Positions 1 to 9,043 of a stretch of DNA of 64,000 nt are shown piece after piece (position 1 is the stretch's first letter; every line of letters starts with the position of its first letter). The position numbers were made by a program, and so were the translations under genes. This DNA comes from Rhizobium sp. Leaf453. Lineage in GTDB: Bacteria; Pseudomonadota; Alphaproteobacteria; Rhizobiales; Rhizobiaceae. Under the pieces are notes generated by a model, which did not search any database, was not told where the DNA came from, and saw nothing but the letters and a program-made list of their open reading frames with translations. The stretch is from positions 536,291 through 600,290 of the forward strand of contig NZ_LMRG01000023.1 of the NCBI RefSeq assembly GCF_001425605.1, read 5' to 3'.

Positions 1-146
1 TCATGATGGGCGTGCTTGACCGTCGAAACCCGGTAGCCGCGCGCCGTCAATTCCGTGACGAGCCGGACAGCAAGGCCTGTCTTGCCGGAGTTTTTCCAGC
101 CTGCAATGCCGAAGACTTTTGGCGCGTAGGCATCAACTGGGCTCAT
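1..146 (-). CDS. mobB: MobB, molybdopterin-guanine dinucleotide adaptor (5' part only)
   Basis: Only the first 48 codons lie in the window; the gene runs off the left edge. The N-terminus carries a P-loop, GIAGWKNSGKT, at about residues 13-23, followed by a TVKHAHH segment typical of MobB. Known role: a GTP-binding adaptor that assists MobA in attaching GMP to molybdopterin. The ATG overlaps the mobA stop codon as ATGA (positions 146-143), so the two genes are translationally coupled. Family assignment is strong despite truncation. Confidence 0.88.
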   Translation of the reverse strand, partial: MSPVDAYAPKVFGIAGWKNSGKTGLAVRLVTELTARGYRVSTVKHAHH

Positions 147-814
147 CGTTCCATCTCGCGGATCAGGGGAAGCCAGCGTTCGGCTGTTTCCAGATCCGCC
201 GGTGTATTGATGTTGAAGAATGGGTCGATCGGCCCGTCTTTTGTGTCAAGTGGTGCGAAGGAGACGGCTGCCATCGGATGACGTTCGATGAAGCCGCGCA
301 CCCTTCGCTTGTCGTCGGTCACCAGCCAATGTTCGAGTTCGTCGGCGAGGGCGACAGGCCAGAGGGCAAAGACAGGATGCATTGTCTGGCCGGAAAAGGC
401 GACGGCGATCTCGTCCAAGCCACTGACCGCCATTTGCAGCCGGGCGATCAGATCGCGTGGGAAAAACGGCGTGTCGGTCGGAACGGTGGCGGCATGGGTT
501 GCCGCCGGATGTTGGATGTGGGCATGGCGCATCGCGGCCAGCACACCGGCCAGCGGTCCTGCATGGCCCGGCACTGTATCGGTGAAGACCGGAATGTCTG
601 GTGCGAAATCCAGACTGGTCAGGCTGTTGCTGTTGACGCAGATAGCGCGTGTCTGCGGCTGAAGCCGCTCGATCACATGCTGGAGCAGGGGAATGCCACC
701 CAATTCACGGGCGGACTTGTCGCTACCCATGCGTGTCGATCTGCCACCGGCAAGAACGATGACGGGCGGCCGGTCTGGAGCAAGGGAACTGTTCGTGTCC
801 GTTTCTGCCGTCAT
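143..814 (-). CDS. mobA: MobA, molybdenum cofactor guanylyltransferase
   Basis: A 223-residue cytosolic nucleotidyltransferase that transfers GMP from GTP to molybdopterin to give the MGD cofactor of DMSO-reductase-family enzymes. The GTP-binding loop LAGGRSTRMGSDKS sits at about residues 21-34, followed by PGHAGPLAGVLAA and PTDTPFFP, in the order expected for MobA. Length is normal for the family (about 190-220). It overlaps its upstream neighbour by 4 nt and downstream mobB by 4 nt. It therefore belongs to a three-gene minus-strand operon of transporter, mobA and mobB. No transcription signal was seen between these genes. Confidence 0.95.
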   Translation of the reverse strand: MTAETDTNSSLAPDRPPVIVLAGGRSTRMGSDKSARELGGIPLLQHVIERLQPQTRAICVNSNSLTSLDFAPDIPVFTDTVPGHAGPLAGVLAAMRHAHIQHPAATHAATVPTDTPFFPRDLIARLQMAVSGLDEIAVAFSGQTMHPVFALWPVALADELEHWLVTDDKRRVRGFIERHPMAAVSFAPLDTKDGPIDPFFNINTPADLETAERWLPLIREMER

Positions 815-1716
815 GACGATGCCGGCTCCGATTCCTGGGCCAGGGCAGGCGCGCGCCGGCGTCTTTCGCGCGCGAATGTATAAAGGCCGGACGCGACGAT
901 GACTGCAACGCCGGTGATCATCCAGACATCCGGCTCCTCGGAAAAGAACAGAATGCCGATGCCGATGGACCAGATCAGGCTGGTGTAGCGAAAGGGAGCG
1001 ATGATGCCGATCTCTCTATTGCGCATGGCGAGCACGATGAACTGATAACCCACCAGCAAAAGAATGCTGGCTGCGGCAAGTGTCCCGAGCGAACCCATCG
1101 ACATCGGTTGCCAGCCACCGAGCGGCACGATCAGGACGGCGCCGGTCAGCGTTATCACGGTCGCCGTGATGACAGAGATGAACAGGGAAGGGATGGCGGG
1201 ATCGATCCTGCGGGTACACAGATCGCGGATGGCGGCAAAGACGACGGAAGCAACGACGCTCAAGGCCGCCCAGGTAAATCCTTCCGGACCGGGCCGGATC
1301 ACGATCAGAACGCCAAGAAAACCGATGAGGATGGCAAGCCACCGTCGCCAGCCGACGGGCTCATGCAGAAAGAGCGCAGCGCCCAGTGTGACGGCCAGGG
1401 GCAGGGCCTGCAGGATGGCGGAGGCATTGGCGAGCGGAATCTGGCCGAGCGCAAAGATGTAGGTGATGGAGGCAAAAACCTCGGCCACGACGCGCAGCGC
1501 TACTGCCGGCGTCCAGATGTGCCGGAACGGGCGCAACGCACCGAAATGGCGCGCCAGCAAAAGCACCAGGACGGACGTGAACAAGCCGCGCACCAGCATG
1601 ATCTGGCCGCTGTTCATCACGCCTGTCACGGATTTCACCAGCGCGTCGTTGCAGGTGAAGCCCGCCATAGCCAGGCACATGAAGATTGCGCCGCGAAAAT
1701 TGGCGGTGGAATGCAT
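811..1716 (-). CDS. DMT-superfamily (EamA) inner-membrane transporter
   Basis: The 301-residue product is almost entirely hydrophobic, consistent with ten membrane helices and two EamA repeats. The first repeat begins near GAIFMCLAMAGFTCNDALVK and the C-terminus ends in a basic cytosolic tail. The family exports small metabolites or amino acids, but the substrate cannot be read from sequence. It is the first gene of the minus-strand operon and its stop overlaps the mobA start as ATGA. The coupling to Moco synthesis may be only positional; nothing in the protein indicates molybdate or cofactor transport. Confidence 0.88.
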   Translation of the reverse strand: MHSTANFRGAIFMCLAMAGFTCNDALVKSVTGVMNSGQIMLVRGLFTSVLVLLLARHFGALRPFRHIWTPAVALRVVAEVFASITYIFALGQIPLANASAILQALPLAVTLGAALFLHEPVGWRRWLAILIGFLGVLIVIRPGPEGFTWAALSVVASVVFAAIRDLCTRRIDPAIPSLFISVITATVITLTGAVLIVPLGGWQPMSMGSLGTLAAASILLLVGYQFIVLAMRNREIGIIAPFRYTSLIWSIGIGILFFSEEPDVWMITGVAVIVASGLYTFARERRRRAPALAQESEPASS

Positions 1717-2171
1717 TATTTTTTCCGGTCCGTTCTTGCCAGCGCGCTTTTGCAGTTCGGCGATTGACTGTCCCTGACCGGTTCACGCCGCCGATGATGC
1801 CCATCTCTAAAGCATCGGCATTTCTTTTATGCAACTGCTAACCTTCGGGTGTCACATTTCGGTGCAATTTCGGGTAAAAACGCAATCAATTCAGCTGTTG
1901 CGAATATAGAAATACGTCGGTGCGCATTTCCGCCACATTCGGCTAAACCACCGGTTTTTTGGCGAAATATTAAGTTTCCCTGCCTATCGTGCCGATATTC
2001 CGCTGCCCGTCGCATGATGCGATTATGGTTGACGTTACGTGAAGTTCTCGCGTTCGACTCAACCGGATGACACCCCGGACACATGCGATGACGCGTCCCG
2101 GTTTGTCCGTTCTCCACCCCGGAGGGCAGTCTGGCGGGAATGTCCGGTTTGCTCAACATCTGGAGTTCGGA
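1717..2171. other. Intergenic region between divergent transporter and chemoreceptor genes
   Basis: This 455-bp stretch separates two divergent genes and must hold their promoters. It is visibly more AT-rich around 1850-1990 than the flanking genes. A TTGACG at 2028-2033 could be a -35 element for the chemoreceptor, but no convincing -10 follows. Open frames crossing it lack ribosome binding sites and family resemblance. No hairpin or repeat stands out. Confidence 0.5.
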
Positions 2172-4724
2172 ATGTCCCTCATCGATCGTTCTTTGCAGCG
2201 TCTGCGTATCGTCACCAAGGTTCTGCTGTTCGTCGTGCCGCTGGTCGCCCTCATCGCCGGTATCGGCCTTGTTGGTTATTTCACCGCAAGCACGCTCAAC
2301 GGCCACATGACCGTGACGCGCGAAACGATCAACAATCTGTCCGACTTCCAGGCGCTCAGAACCGGGCTGCAGAGTTTTGTGGATGCCCCGACCGAAGAGG
2401 CGCGCAATACGCTGAAAGCCCGGATCGACGATCAGGAAACCGGTATCCGGGCACTGAACGATCTTCTGACGGCGGATGCGGACAAGGCCAAGATTGCAGC
2501 TGTCGTGGCGCTCGGCGAGGCGATGCGCAGCCAGGAAGACAAGCTTTGGTCGATCAAGACCGAGCGCGACAGCGTCACCGCGTCACTCGACGCTGCGATG
2601 GCCGACATGACCGCGCAGGGCAACTCCGCCTACAAGCAGATCGATTTCGTCCGCAAGGAATCTGGCGACAAGGAAGCCTTCGCCAAGGCGATGCTGTTCG
2701 ATGCCGCCGCCTATCAGGGGTTGGCCGAGCGCATCAAGAAATTCCGCCTGCCGGTGACCATGGCGATCGCGCCGGACGCGAAGGTGCAGCAGGCGACCAA
2801 TCTTCTGCCGCATCTCCTCAAGCAGATTGCCGAAGCTGAAAAGATTGCCTCCGACAAGGTACAAAAGCAGATCGCCGAAGTGAAGGCCGACACCAAGAAG
2901 ATTCAGGACATCCTGGCCAGCAGCGACACCAACGATGTCAAGAAGGGGCTTCTGAGCACCGCTCTCATCAAGTTCTCCAAGTACGAAGCCGATTTCGCCA
3001 AGCAGGCCGTCACCAATTCGGATGCCGCCGCGAAGCGTTTCGTCGGCATGGATACCGAGATTTCGACGCTGAAGACGCTGATTTCCTTCATGAACGAGAC
3101 CTTCAAGGGGCTGGATGATACCCGCCTGCACATCAGCGAACTACATCGCAAGCTTGAATCGGCGCGCCGCGACAGCGTCATTGCCGATATCGCCGCCGTG
3201 CGCGAAAGCGCTGCCAAGCTGTCGGAAATGGGCGCCAAATATGCGGCGCTGCGTGATCTCGCGGGTAAGCTGACACCGTCGCTCGCCGCCATCGATACGG
3301 GCACTGCGCAACTGATCGATGTTGGTGCCCGTTGGGAAACCGCGAAGGCCGAGGCCTCGACCTTGGTCGCTGATTCCAGCCAGACGCTCGAAAACTTCGT
3401 CAGCAGCGCTCAGGAAGCAGGCAAGCAGGATAGCCAGCGTTCGGCCAATGTGTCGATCATTGCCATGGTCGCCGGGACGCTGCTCGCGATCGTCGGTGGT
3501 CTGATGCTGATCGAGACCCTTCGTGGCCCGCTGAAGCGTGTCACCGAAACCATGACCCGGCTTGCCAATGGCGATCTGGAAGTCGCGATCGAGGGCCGCA
3601 ACCGTGGCGACGAAATCGGCGACATGGTCCGCTCGGTGGCTGTCTTCCGCGACAACGCAGTCGAGAATGTCCGTCTGGGTCAGGAGGCCGAAGCCGCGCG
3701 TACCCAGACTGCCGAGGAAGAAGCCCGCCGCCGCCATGAACGTGCCCGCATCGAAGCCGATCAGATGGAAGCGTTGACGGCGCTTTCCGATGTCCTCGCC
3801 AAGCTTGCCGACGGCAACCTGGAAGCGGGCATGGCCGAGAATCTCTCTGAAGACTACATCGTGATGGCACAGACCTATAACAACGCCGTCGAAGCCTTGC
3901 GCGCGACGCTGATCGACGTTCGTGGCGTGACCAACGAGATCACCAGCGGCACGGGCAACTTGGCCTCGTCCGCAGATGATCTCGCCCGCCGCACCGAGCA
4001 GCAGGCGGCGGCATTGGAGGAAAGCTCGCGCGCATTGCGCCAGTTGACCGAGATCGTCCGTTCGACCGCGGAAAGCGCTCGCAAGACCACGGTTTCCGTC
4101 GATGAAACACAGAGCTATGCGCAGCACTCCGGCGAGGTCGTCGCCAAAGCGATCGAGGCCATGGCCGCGATCAACAAGTCCTCCGACAAGATTTCGACGA
4201 TCATCGGCGTTATCGATGAGATCGCTTTCCAGACCAATCTGCTGGCGCTGAATGCCGGCGTCGAGGCTGCCCGCGCCGGCGAGGCCGGTCGCGGCTTTGC
4301 CGTCGTCGCCCAGGAAGTTCGCGAGCTGGCACAGCGATGCGCCGGCGCCGCCCGCGAGATCAAGGGGTTGATTTCCGACAGCTCCAAGCAGGTCCGCAGC
4401 GGCGTCGAACTGGTGCAGGAGACGGGGGCTGCCCTGACCGTCATCAACGATCACATCTCGTCGATCCATCAGCTGGTCAGCAACATCGAAGCCGCTGCGG
4501 CCGACCAGTATCGCGGGCTGAACGAAGTCAACCAGGCCGTTCACGAGGTCGAATTGCTGACCCAGCAGAACGCAGCCATGGTCGAGGAAAACACCGCCGA
4601 AATCCATGGCTTGCGCCATCAGGTCGATGTGCTCAACGAGAAGATCGAGCGCTTCAAGACCGGTACGAGCCGCTCGATGTCCGGTGGAAGCGTGCATGGA
4701 TACGGCCGCAGCTACGCCGCCTGA
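2172..4724 (+). CDS. Methyl-accepting chemotaxis protein
   Basis: An 850-residue transmembrane chemoreceptor. The ATG at 2172 is chosen because GGAG lies 6 nt upstream; a longer frame from 2067 has no such site. Domains in order: a first membrane helix at about 16-38; a large periplasmic helical sensor region at about 39-426; a second membrane helix at about 427-449; HAMP (NGDLEVAIEGRNRGDEIGDM) plus a second HAMP-like segment (DGNLEAGM); then the MCP signalling helices. The hairpin tip is DEIAFQTNLLALNAGVEAAR at about 682-701. The C-terminus lacks an obvious CheR pentapeptide. The ligand is unknown. The sensor is longer than the common four-helix type, suggesting a double helical-bundle sensor (inference). 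Confidence 0.95.
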   Translation: MSLIDRSLQRLRIVTKVLLFVVPLVALIAGIGLVGYFTASTLNGHMTVTRETINNLSDFQALRTGLQSFVDAPTEEARNTLKARIDDQETGIRALNDLLTADADKAKIAAVVALGEAMRSQEDKLWSIKTERDSVTASLDAAMADMTAQGNSAYKQIDFVRKESGDKEAFAKAMLFDAAAYQGLAERIKKFRLPVTMAIAPDAKVQQATNLLPHLLKQIAEAEKIASDKVQKQIAEVKADTKKIQDILASSDTNDVKKGLLSTALIKFSKYEADFAKQAVTNSDAAAKRFVGMDTEISTLKTLISFMNETFKGLDDTRLHISELHRKLESARRDSVIADIAAVRESAAKLSEMGAKYAALRDLAGKLTPSLAAIDTGTAQLIDVGARWETAKAEASTLVADSSQTLENFVSSAQEAGKQDSQRSANVSIIAMVAGTLLAIVGGLMLIETLRGPLKRVTETMTRLANGDLEVAIEGRNRGDEIGDMVRSVAVFRDNAVENVRLGQEAEAARTQTAEEEARRRHERARIEADQMEALTALSDVLAKLADGNLEAGMAENLSEDYIVMAQTYNNAVEALRATLIDVRGVTNEITSGTGNLASSADDLARRTEQQAAALEESSRALRQLTEIVRSTAESARKTTVSVDETQSYAQHSGEVVAKAIEAMAAINKSSDKISTIIGVIDEIAFQTNLLALNAGVEAARAGEAGRGFAVVAQEVRELAQRCAGAAREIKGLISDSSKQVRSGVELVQETGAALTVINDHISSIHQLVSNIEAAAADQYRGLNEVNQAVHEVELLTQQNAAMVEENTAEIHGLRHQVDVLNEKIERFKTGTSRSMSGGSVHGYGRSYAA

Positions 4725-4746
4725 TAAGCCGACGGCCAAAATTAAA

Positions 4747-4778
4747 AAGACCCGTGTCGGGAAACCGGCGCGGGTCTT
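4747..4778 (-). terminator. Intrinsic terminator with GAAA/TTTC loop
   Basis: A 14-bp stem (two G-T pairs) closes on a 4-nt loop. On the minus strand it is followed by a T5 run (complement of 4744-4748), so it mainly serves the minus-strand gene ending at 4785. On the plus strand the U-tract is poor, but the hairpin lies 22 nt after the chemoreceptor stop and may work in both directions. Confidence 0.88.
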
Positions 4779-4784
4779 GCCGTT

Positions 4785-5147
4785 TCAGGCCGGTGGACCG
4801 GAGACGGGGCCGCCAGGCGGCAGGCCGAAGAACACTTCGACGGACTGGATCTGTCCATGCGAGATCGTGAAAAGCTCGGTATTGCGTGCCGTCTTGCCGT
4901 TTTTCCACGTGGCGTCGTAGAGCACGAAACAATGTTCCTCGCAGACATCGACAAGCAGAAGATCCAGCGTTTCGAAAGTGCCGGCGGCTGGCCAGCAGCG
5001 ATCGAAATAGGCCAAGCGATCGATGTGGTCGTCGTAAGGACTGGTGAAGGAAAAGTCCGCCGCGAGAAGCGATTCCATCCGTGACCTGTCCGAGGTCAGG
5101 TAGCAGTCAAAACTGGCGCGCACGATCTCTTCGACGGAATTGAACAT
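4785..5147 (-). CDS. NTF2-like / SnoaL-fold protein
   Basis: A 120-residue protein with the small alpha+beta cone layout of the NTF2-like superfamily. An N-terminal helix (VEEIVRASFDCYLTSD) is followed by LLAADFSFTSPYDD, a buried-pocket segment with an HIDRLAYFDRC helix, and C-terminal strands ending RNTELFTISHGQIQSVEVFF. The superfamily includes isomerases, dehydratases and non-enzymatic ligand binders, so no reaction is claimed. It is the last gene of a minus-strand run after moaA and the 217-residue secreted protein, about 70 nt downstream of the latter, and is followed by a terminator. No strong SD is seen. Confidence 0.75.
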   Translation of the reverse strand: MFNSVEEIVRASFDCYLTSDRSRMESLLAADFSFTSPYDDHIDRLAYFDRCWPAAGTFETLDLLLVDVCEEHCFVLYDATWKNGKTARNTELFTISHGQIQSVEVFFGLPPGGPVSGPPA

Positions 5148-5217
5148 GGGGACGACCGCTTGCCGTTTGCGTTCGGGTTTCTCTCAACGTGAGCCGGATC
5201 GGTTTGTTCCTCGGGCG

Positions 5218-5871
5218 CTACCGTTGCGGATAGACGACATAGCTTTTCTGGCTGCCTGGCTCGGTCGCGCCGTCGAAGGTGGGATCGACTTCGTATTTCG
5301 ACAGGGCGAAATCGAAGTCAGAAAATGTCCATTCGCCACGGTCCCAGGCATCGCCGATACCCCGCCAGAAACCATGACTGGCGACGGTCTTGCGAGTCGG
5401 ATCGTAAGTCGCGTTGATCAGGATATGTCTTGCAGTGTAGCCGGAGATTTTCGGCGCGGCGTTCAGTCTGGTCATATCCGCATCGGCATAGTCGTAGACG
5501 AGCTTCGGCTGCGCGAAAGCCACCAGCTGGAACCGGCCGGTTTCATCATCGCGCAGCAGGAAAGCGTGCTGCAGGTTATAGGCACCCATGCCACAGAACA
5601 TCTGGTAGAGTTCAGCCCGCTTTTCCAGCTCGTCGGCAGACTGATAGGACGCGCGGTATTTGATCTCGTAGACGAAGTGGCTGACGTCTTCGGGCTCGGT
5701 CGAGTTCAACGGAATGTCGGTCCGGCTGTTCATCTCGCAATCTTCACCGAGCGCCGCCTGCACGAAATTTTCCGCGTCCCGGATATGATCCTGGCCAACG
5801 CTTGCGGATTGCGCCAATGCCGGAGCCGTTGCGGCGAGAAACAGGCCAAGAGTGAGCGAGGGCAGTTTCAT
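5218..5871 (-). CDS. Predicted periplasmic protein of unknown function
   Basis: The 217-residue product starts with a clear Sec signal peptide, MKLPSLTLGLFLAATAPALA, with probable cleavage after ALA. The start is supported by AGGAGG about 6 nt upstream. The mature part has two cysteines (in GEDCEMN and QMFCGMGAYN), acidic and aromatic patches, and no catalytic motif I recognise. It begins 26 nt after the moaA stop, so it is probably co-transcribed with moaA. Nothing in it suggests molybdenum chemistry. I do not recognise the family. Confidence 0.7.
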   Translation of the reverse strand: MKLPSLTLGLFLAATAPALAQSASVGQDHIRDAENFVQAALGEDCEMNSRTDIPLNSTEPEDVSHFVYEIKYRASYQSADELEKRAELYQMFCGMGAYNLQHAFLLRDDETGRFQLVAFAQPKLVYDYADADMTRLNAAPKISGYTARHILINATYDPTRKTVASHGFWRGIGDAWDRGEWTFSDFDFALSKYEVDPTFDGATEPGSQKSYVVYPQR

Positions 5872-5897
5872 CGGAGCCTCCTGGCTGCGGAAAACTC

Positions 5898-6947
5898 TCA
5901 GCCGCCGGTAACGCTCATGTGCCGGGCCACGGCTGGCTTGTTGCGGGTGCGGTCGATGATGAAGTCGTGGCCCTTCGGCTTGCGGCCGATGGCTTCGTCG
6001 ATGACTGAAGACAGATAGGCGTCATCGTCGGAGGCGCGGAGCGCGGAGCGCAGGTCGGCGGCGTCGTTCTGGCCGAGACACATGTAGAGCGTGCCGGTGC
6101 AGGTGAGGCGAACCCGGTTGCAGCTTTCGCAGAAATTGTGGGTCATCGGCGTGATCAGGCCAAGCCTGCCGCCGGTCTCGGCGACATGAACATAGCGCGC
6201 CGGGCCGCCGGTCTTGTAGGCGATATCAGACAGGGTGAACTGTGCAGCCAGCCGGTCTCGCATCTCGCTGAGTGGCATGTAATGGTCGGTGCGGTCTTCG
6301 TCGATCTCGCCCATCGGCATGGTCTCGATCAGCGTCAGATCCATGCTGTGCCCATGCGCCCAGCGCAGCATGTCGGGAATTTCTGCGTCGTTGAAGCCTT
6401 TGAGCGCCACGGCGTTGATCTTGACGCGGATGCCGGCGGCCTGCGCCGCGTCGATCCCTTCCATCACCTTTGACAGTTCCCCCCAGCGGGTGATCTGTTT
6501 GAACTTGTCGGGATGGAGCGTGTCGAGCGAGACGTTGATGCGGCGAACGCCGGAATCGGCGAGTTCGGCAGCGAATTTGGACAGTTGCGAACCGTTGGTG
6601 GTCAGCGTCAGTTCGTCGAGCGTGCCGGAATGGACATGCTTGCCGAGTTCACGGATCAGGAACATGACGTTCTTGCGCACCAGCGGCTCGCCGCCGGTCA
6701 GCCGCAGCTTGCGCACGCCCTTGGCGATGAAGGCGGAACAGAGACGATTGAGTTCCTCAAGCGTCAGTAGGTCCTTCTTCGGCAGGAAAGTCATGTTTTC
6801 CGCCATGCAATAGGTGCAGCGGAAGTCACAGCGATCCGTCACCGAAACCCTGAGATAGGTAACGGCGCGCCCGAAGGGGTCGATCATCGGGGCCTTGGCA
6901 TCGGCCAGCGGTTGAACGCCGGTCCGGTCGATGGTGACGCTATTCAA
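5898..6947 (-). CDS. moaA: MoaA, GTP 3',8-cyclase
   Basis: A 349-residue radical-SAM enzyme of the first step of molybdenum cofactor synthesis, converting GTP to 3',8-cyclo-GTP. The SAM-cluster motif is CDFRCTYC at about residues 35-42. The second, substrate-binding cluster is [18 protein letters not shown] near 270. The protein ends in VTGG, matching the conserved C-terminal GG of MoaA. The start is taken as TTG at 6947, because GGGAGA lies 6 nt upstream and the known family N-terminus begins there; an in-frame upstream extension to 7079 has no family resemblance. It heads a minus-strand run and is divergent from the DUF971 gene. Confidence 0.95.
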   Translation of the reverse strand: MNSVTIDRTGVQPLADAKAPMIDPFGRAVTYLRVSVTDRCDFRCTYCMAENMTFLPKKDLLTLEELNRLCSAFIAKGVRKLRLTGGEPLVRKNVMFLIRELGKHVHSGTLDELTLTTNGSQLSKFAAELADSGVRRINVSLDTLHPDKFKQITRWGELSKVMEGIDAAQAAGIRVKINAVALKGFNDAEIPDMLRWAHGHSMDLTLIETMPMGEIDEDRTDHYMPLSEMRDRLAAQFTLSDIAYKTGGPARYVHVAETGGRLGLITPMTHNFCESCNRVRLTCTGTLYMCLGQNDAADLRSALRASDDDAYLSSVIDEAIGRKPKGHDFIIDRTRNKPAVARHMSVTGG

Positions 6948-7129
6948 CGAAATTCTCCCTGTCCTGCCAATGTCGTGAGCAAAGACGGCGGCGTCAAGAC
7001 GCAGGCACTCAAAAGCTTTAGAAACACGCTTGAAACAGTTTCCTTTTGCCGCGGGAAGCGGTCGCGATGCCGCAGGCAATTCCCTAGAAGCAAAATCTGC
7101 GCTAGTGCTCCGGCAAACAATGGAGACGC

Positions 7130-7510
7130 ATGAACATGAGCGACATCTGGCCGACCGAACTGCGCGTGTCGAAGGATCGTCACCGGCTGACCGTTACCTT
7201 CAACGATGGCGTCTCCTTCGATCTCTCGGCCGAGATGCTGCGTGTGCTCTCGCCATCCGCCGAGGTTCAGGGCCATGGCCCGGGACAGGGGCTAACCGTG
7301 CCGGGGAAGCGTAATGTTTCCATCATCTCTATGACGCCGACGGGCAATTACGCTGTGCGCATCGGCTTTGACGATACCCACAATACCGGGATTTTCACCT
7401 GGACCTACCTCCGTGAACTCGGCGAGAACGGCGAGACGCTATTTGCGGCCTATGAAAAGGATCTCGCCGACAAGGGCATGACCCGCGACAAGGCGGAAAA
7501 GCCGCGCTGA
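7130..7510 (+). CDS. DUF971 (GBBH-like N-terminal domain) protein
   Basis: A 126-residue protein consisting of a single DUF971 domain: [20 protein letters not shown] at the N-terminus, [16 protein letters not shown] in the middle, and [24 protein letters not shown]. The domain is shared with the N-terminus of gamma-butyrobetaine hydroxylase and with Fe-S-assembly-associated proteins. GGAG precedes the ATG at 7130 by 4 nt; a second ATG at 7136 has more usual spacing, so the start may be two codons later. Gene order beside moaA suggests, but does not show, a link to Fe-S or Moco enzymes. It faces the MarR gene convergently with a 13-nt gap. Confidence 0.85.
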   Translation: MNMSDIWPTELRVSKDRHRLTVTFNDGVSFDLSAEMLRVLSPSAEVQGHGPGQGLTVPGKRNVSIISMTPTGNYAVRIGFDDTHNTGIFTWTYLRELGENGETLFAAYEKDLADKGMTRDKAEKPR

Positions 7511-7523
7511 ACCGCGCACATTC

Positions 7524-8009
7524 CTAATCGGGGTCGCCTGCATCCTTCAACAGGATACCGACCAGGCGTTCCATGGCCTGCGCGACGATCATGCATTCCT
7601 CGATCGGCGAATCTTCCATCGACTTGTCGATGATCGCCGTCTGGATCTCCATTGCCTGTTCGCTGAGTGCGCGCCCGCTCTCGGTCAACGACAGGCGCAG
7701 GACGCGCTTGTCCTTCTCATCACCACGCCGCTCGATCAGGCCGCGTTTTTCCAGTTGCGGCAGCAGCATGCTCATGTTGGAGCGGCCGACCAGCAGTTTT
7801 CGCGCCAGTTCCTGCTGGGTGATTCCTTCGAAGCGATAGAGATTGACCAGGATATCCAGGTGCGGCGGCTTGATGTCGAGCTCGGCGAGCGCGCGCGTCA
7901 GGGTCTGCTGCATGAGCTGGCAGGCACGGGCGACGGCGATCCAGCTGCGAAAACGCGGGTGGTCCCACGGAAAGTGATGATGTGTGATCGGAACTTGCTT
8001 TTTGTTCAT
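7524..8009 (-). CDS. MarR-family transcriptional regulator
   Basis: A 161-residue winged-helix dimer protein. The DNA-recognition region is GITQQELARKLLVGRSNMSMLLPQLEKRGLIERR (quoted in part: QQELARKLLVGRSNMSML), followed by the wing DEKDKRVLRLSLTESGRAL, classic for MarR. The ATG at 8009 is preferred over 8039, since the longer version would place the perfect operator palindrome 8021-8040 inside the coding region. Neither start has a good SD. The gene is divergent from an alpha/beta hydrolase and probably represses both genes from the shared operator (inference). The inducer is unknown. Confidence 0.9.
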   Translation of the reverse strand: MNKKQVPITHHHFPWDHPRFRSWIAVARACQLMQQTLTRALAELDIKPPHLDILVNLYRFEGITQQELARKLLVGRSNMSMLLPQLEKRGLIERRGDEKDKRVLRLSLTESGRALSEQAMEIQTAIIDKSMEDSPIEECMIVAQAMERLVGILLKDAGDPD

Positions 8010-8020
8010 CGTTGTACAAT

Positions 8021-8040
8021 AATGTTCACCATTGAACATT
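8021..8040. promoter_or_regulatory. Palindromic operator for the MarR-type regulator
   Basis: AATGTTCA-CCAT-TGAACATT is a perfect 8-bp inverted repeat. It lies 11 nt upstream of the MarR ATG at 8009 and 18 nt upstream of the hydrolase ATG at 8059. A second small palindrome, TTGTACAA (8012-8019), abuts it. Size and position fit a MarR dimer site that controls both divergent genes; binding itself is inferred. Confidence 0.72.
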
Positions 8041-8058
8041 TATAGAGAGAGCCCCACT

Positions 8059-8967
8059 ATGGCATCCTTTGTGATCGAGGTCACCCGTCTCGTCTTCAAA
8101 AGCCTGTCGGCTTTCTCTCCCGAGGCGGCGGGGCGACTGGCGTTCCGCCTGTTCAGCGTCACGCCAGGGCGCAGGCCGAAGAATCCGAAGGAGAAAGCGC
8201 TGCTTGAAGCTGCAGGTGCTGTGATGGCGCGTGGGAAACCGGTGTCTCTGTCCTTTTCCGGTGGCTGGGCCATGGCACGACATTTCGAGGCGGAGCCCGG
8301 AAAGCTCGCCACCAAGCGCATCCTGCTCGCACACGGATGGGGATCGCGCATCGACTATCTCGCCACGATGATCAACGGTCTGGTGGCCGGTGGCGCGGAT
8401 GTCATCGCGCTCGATTTGCCGGGACATGGCGCTTCGCCGGGGCGGACACTGACAATGCCGGCGGCGGTGAGGGCCATCGATGCGGCCTGGCGGCATTTCG
8501 GCGGCTTTGATGTGTCGATCGGGCATTCCTTCGGCGGCGCCAGTCTTGCCTGTGCCGCCGGCGGACTCGTCTGCGACGTGCCTTCGCACAGCGCCAAACG
8601 TATGGTGCTGATCGGCGCGCCGAGCGAGATGAAGTGGCTTTTCACGGATTTCGGCCAATATCTTCGCCTGCCAGCAAAAGCGCAGGCAGCGCTCGAAGAC
8701 ATGGTTGTCCGCCTGTCCGGTCGGCGAATCGAGGAGTTTGACGCAGCCCGCGTGCTGGGCGTTCTCACCGTGCCGACGCTGGTTGTTCATGCGGAGGACG
8801 ATAAGGAGGTCGCGGCCGGTCATGCCCGACGCTATGCTGCTGCGGGTCCGAACGTGTCACTGTACTGGGCGAATGGTTTCGGCCATCGCCGTATCGTCTC
8901 CGCCGCTCCGGTGATTGAGCGCATCAACGCTTTCGTTCATGAACAGGACCGACAGGCGGCGGCCTGA
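8059..8967 (+). CDS. Alpha/beta hydrolase
   Basis: A 302-residue single-domain hydrolase. The oxyanion region is LLAHGWGSR (about 89-97), the nucleophile elbow is GHSFGG with Ser at about 157, the probable acid is in HAEDDKEVA, and the catalytic His is in GFGHRRI near the end. The first 60 residues lack hydrolase motifs and are partly hydrophobic, possibly a membrane-associating segment. The ATG at 8059 is chosen, with a weak purine-rich SD (AGAGAG); a TTG at 8032 would lie inside the operator. The substrate is unknown. Control by the divergent MarR protein suggests a role in detoxification of a small ester or lactone (inference). Confidence 0.88.
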   Translation: MASFVIEVTRLVFKSLSAFSPEAAGRLAFRLFSVTPGRRPKNPKEKALLEAAGAVMARGKPVSLSFSGGWAMARHFEAEPGKLATKRILLAHGWGSRIDYLATMINGLVAGGADVIALDLPGHGASPGRTLTMPAAVRAIDAAWRHFGGFDVSIGHSFGGASLACAAGGLVCDVPSHSAKRMVLIGAPSEMKWLFTDFGQYLRLPAKAQAALEDMVVRLSGRRIEEFDAARVLGVLTVPTLVVHAEDDKEVAAGHARRYAAAGPNVSLYWANGFGHRRIVSAAPVIERINAFVHEQDRQAAA

Positions 8968-9043
8968 AGGATTTTTCGCACCTCGTCATGAGGATGTCAT
9001 GCTATCCGTCGAAAGCACTGCTTTAACGGATGGAGCAAGATGC

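Noticed and set aside
3141-4739. A 532-codon open frame antisense to the chemoreceptor gene
   Set aside because: It lies fully opposite a gene with clear MCP domains, has no SD or recognisable family, and is the usual antisense shadow of high-GC codon use.
4755-4785. Terminator assigned to the chemoreceptor alone
   Set aside because: The T-run is on the minus-strand side, so the hairpin chiefly serves the opposing gene; it was annotated that way.
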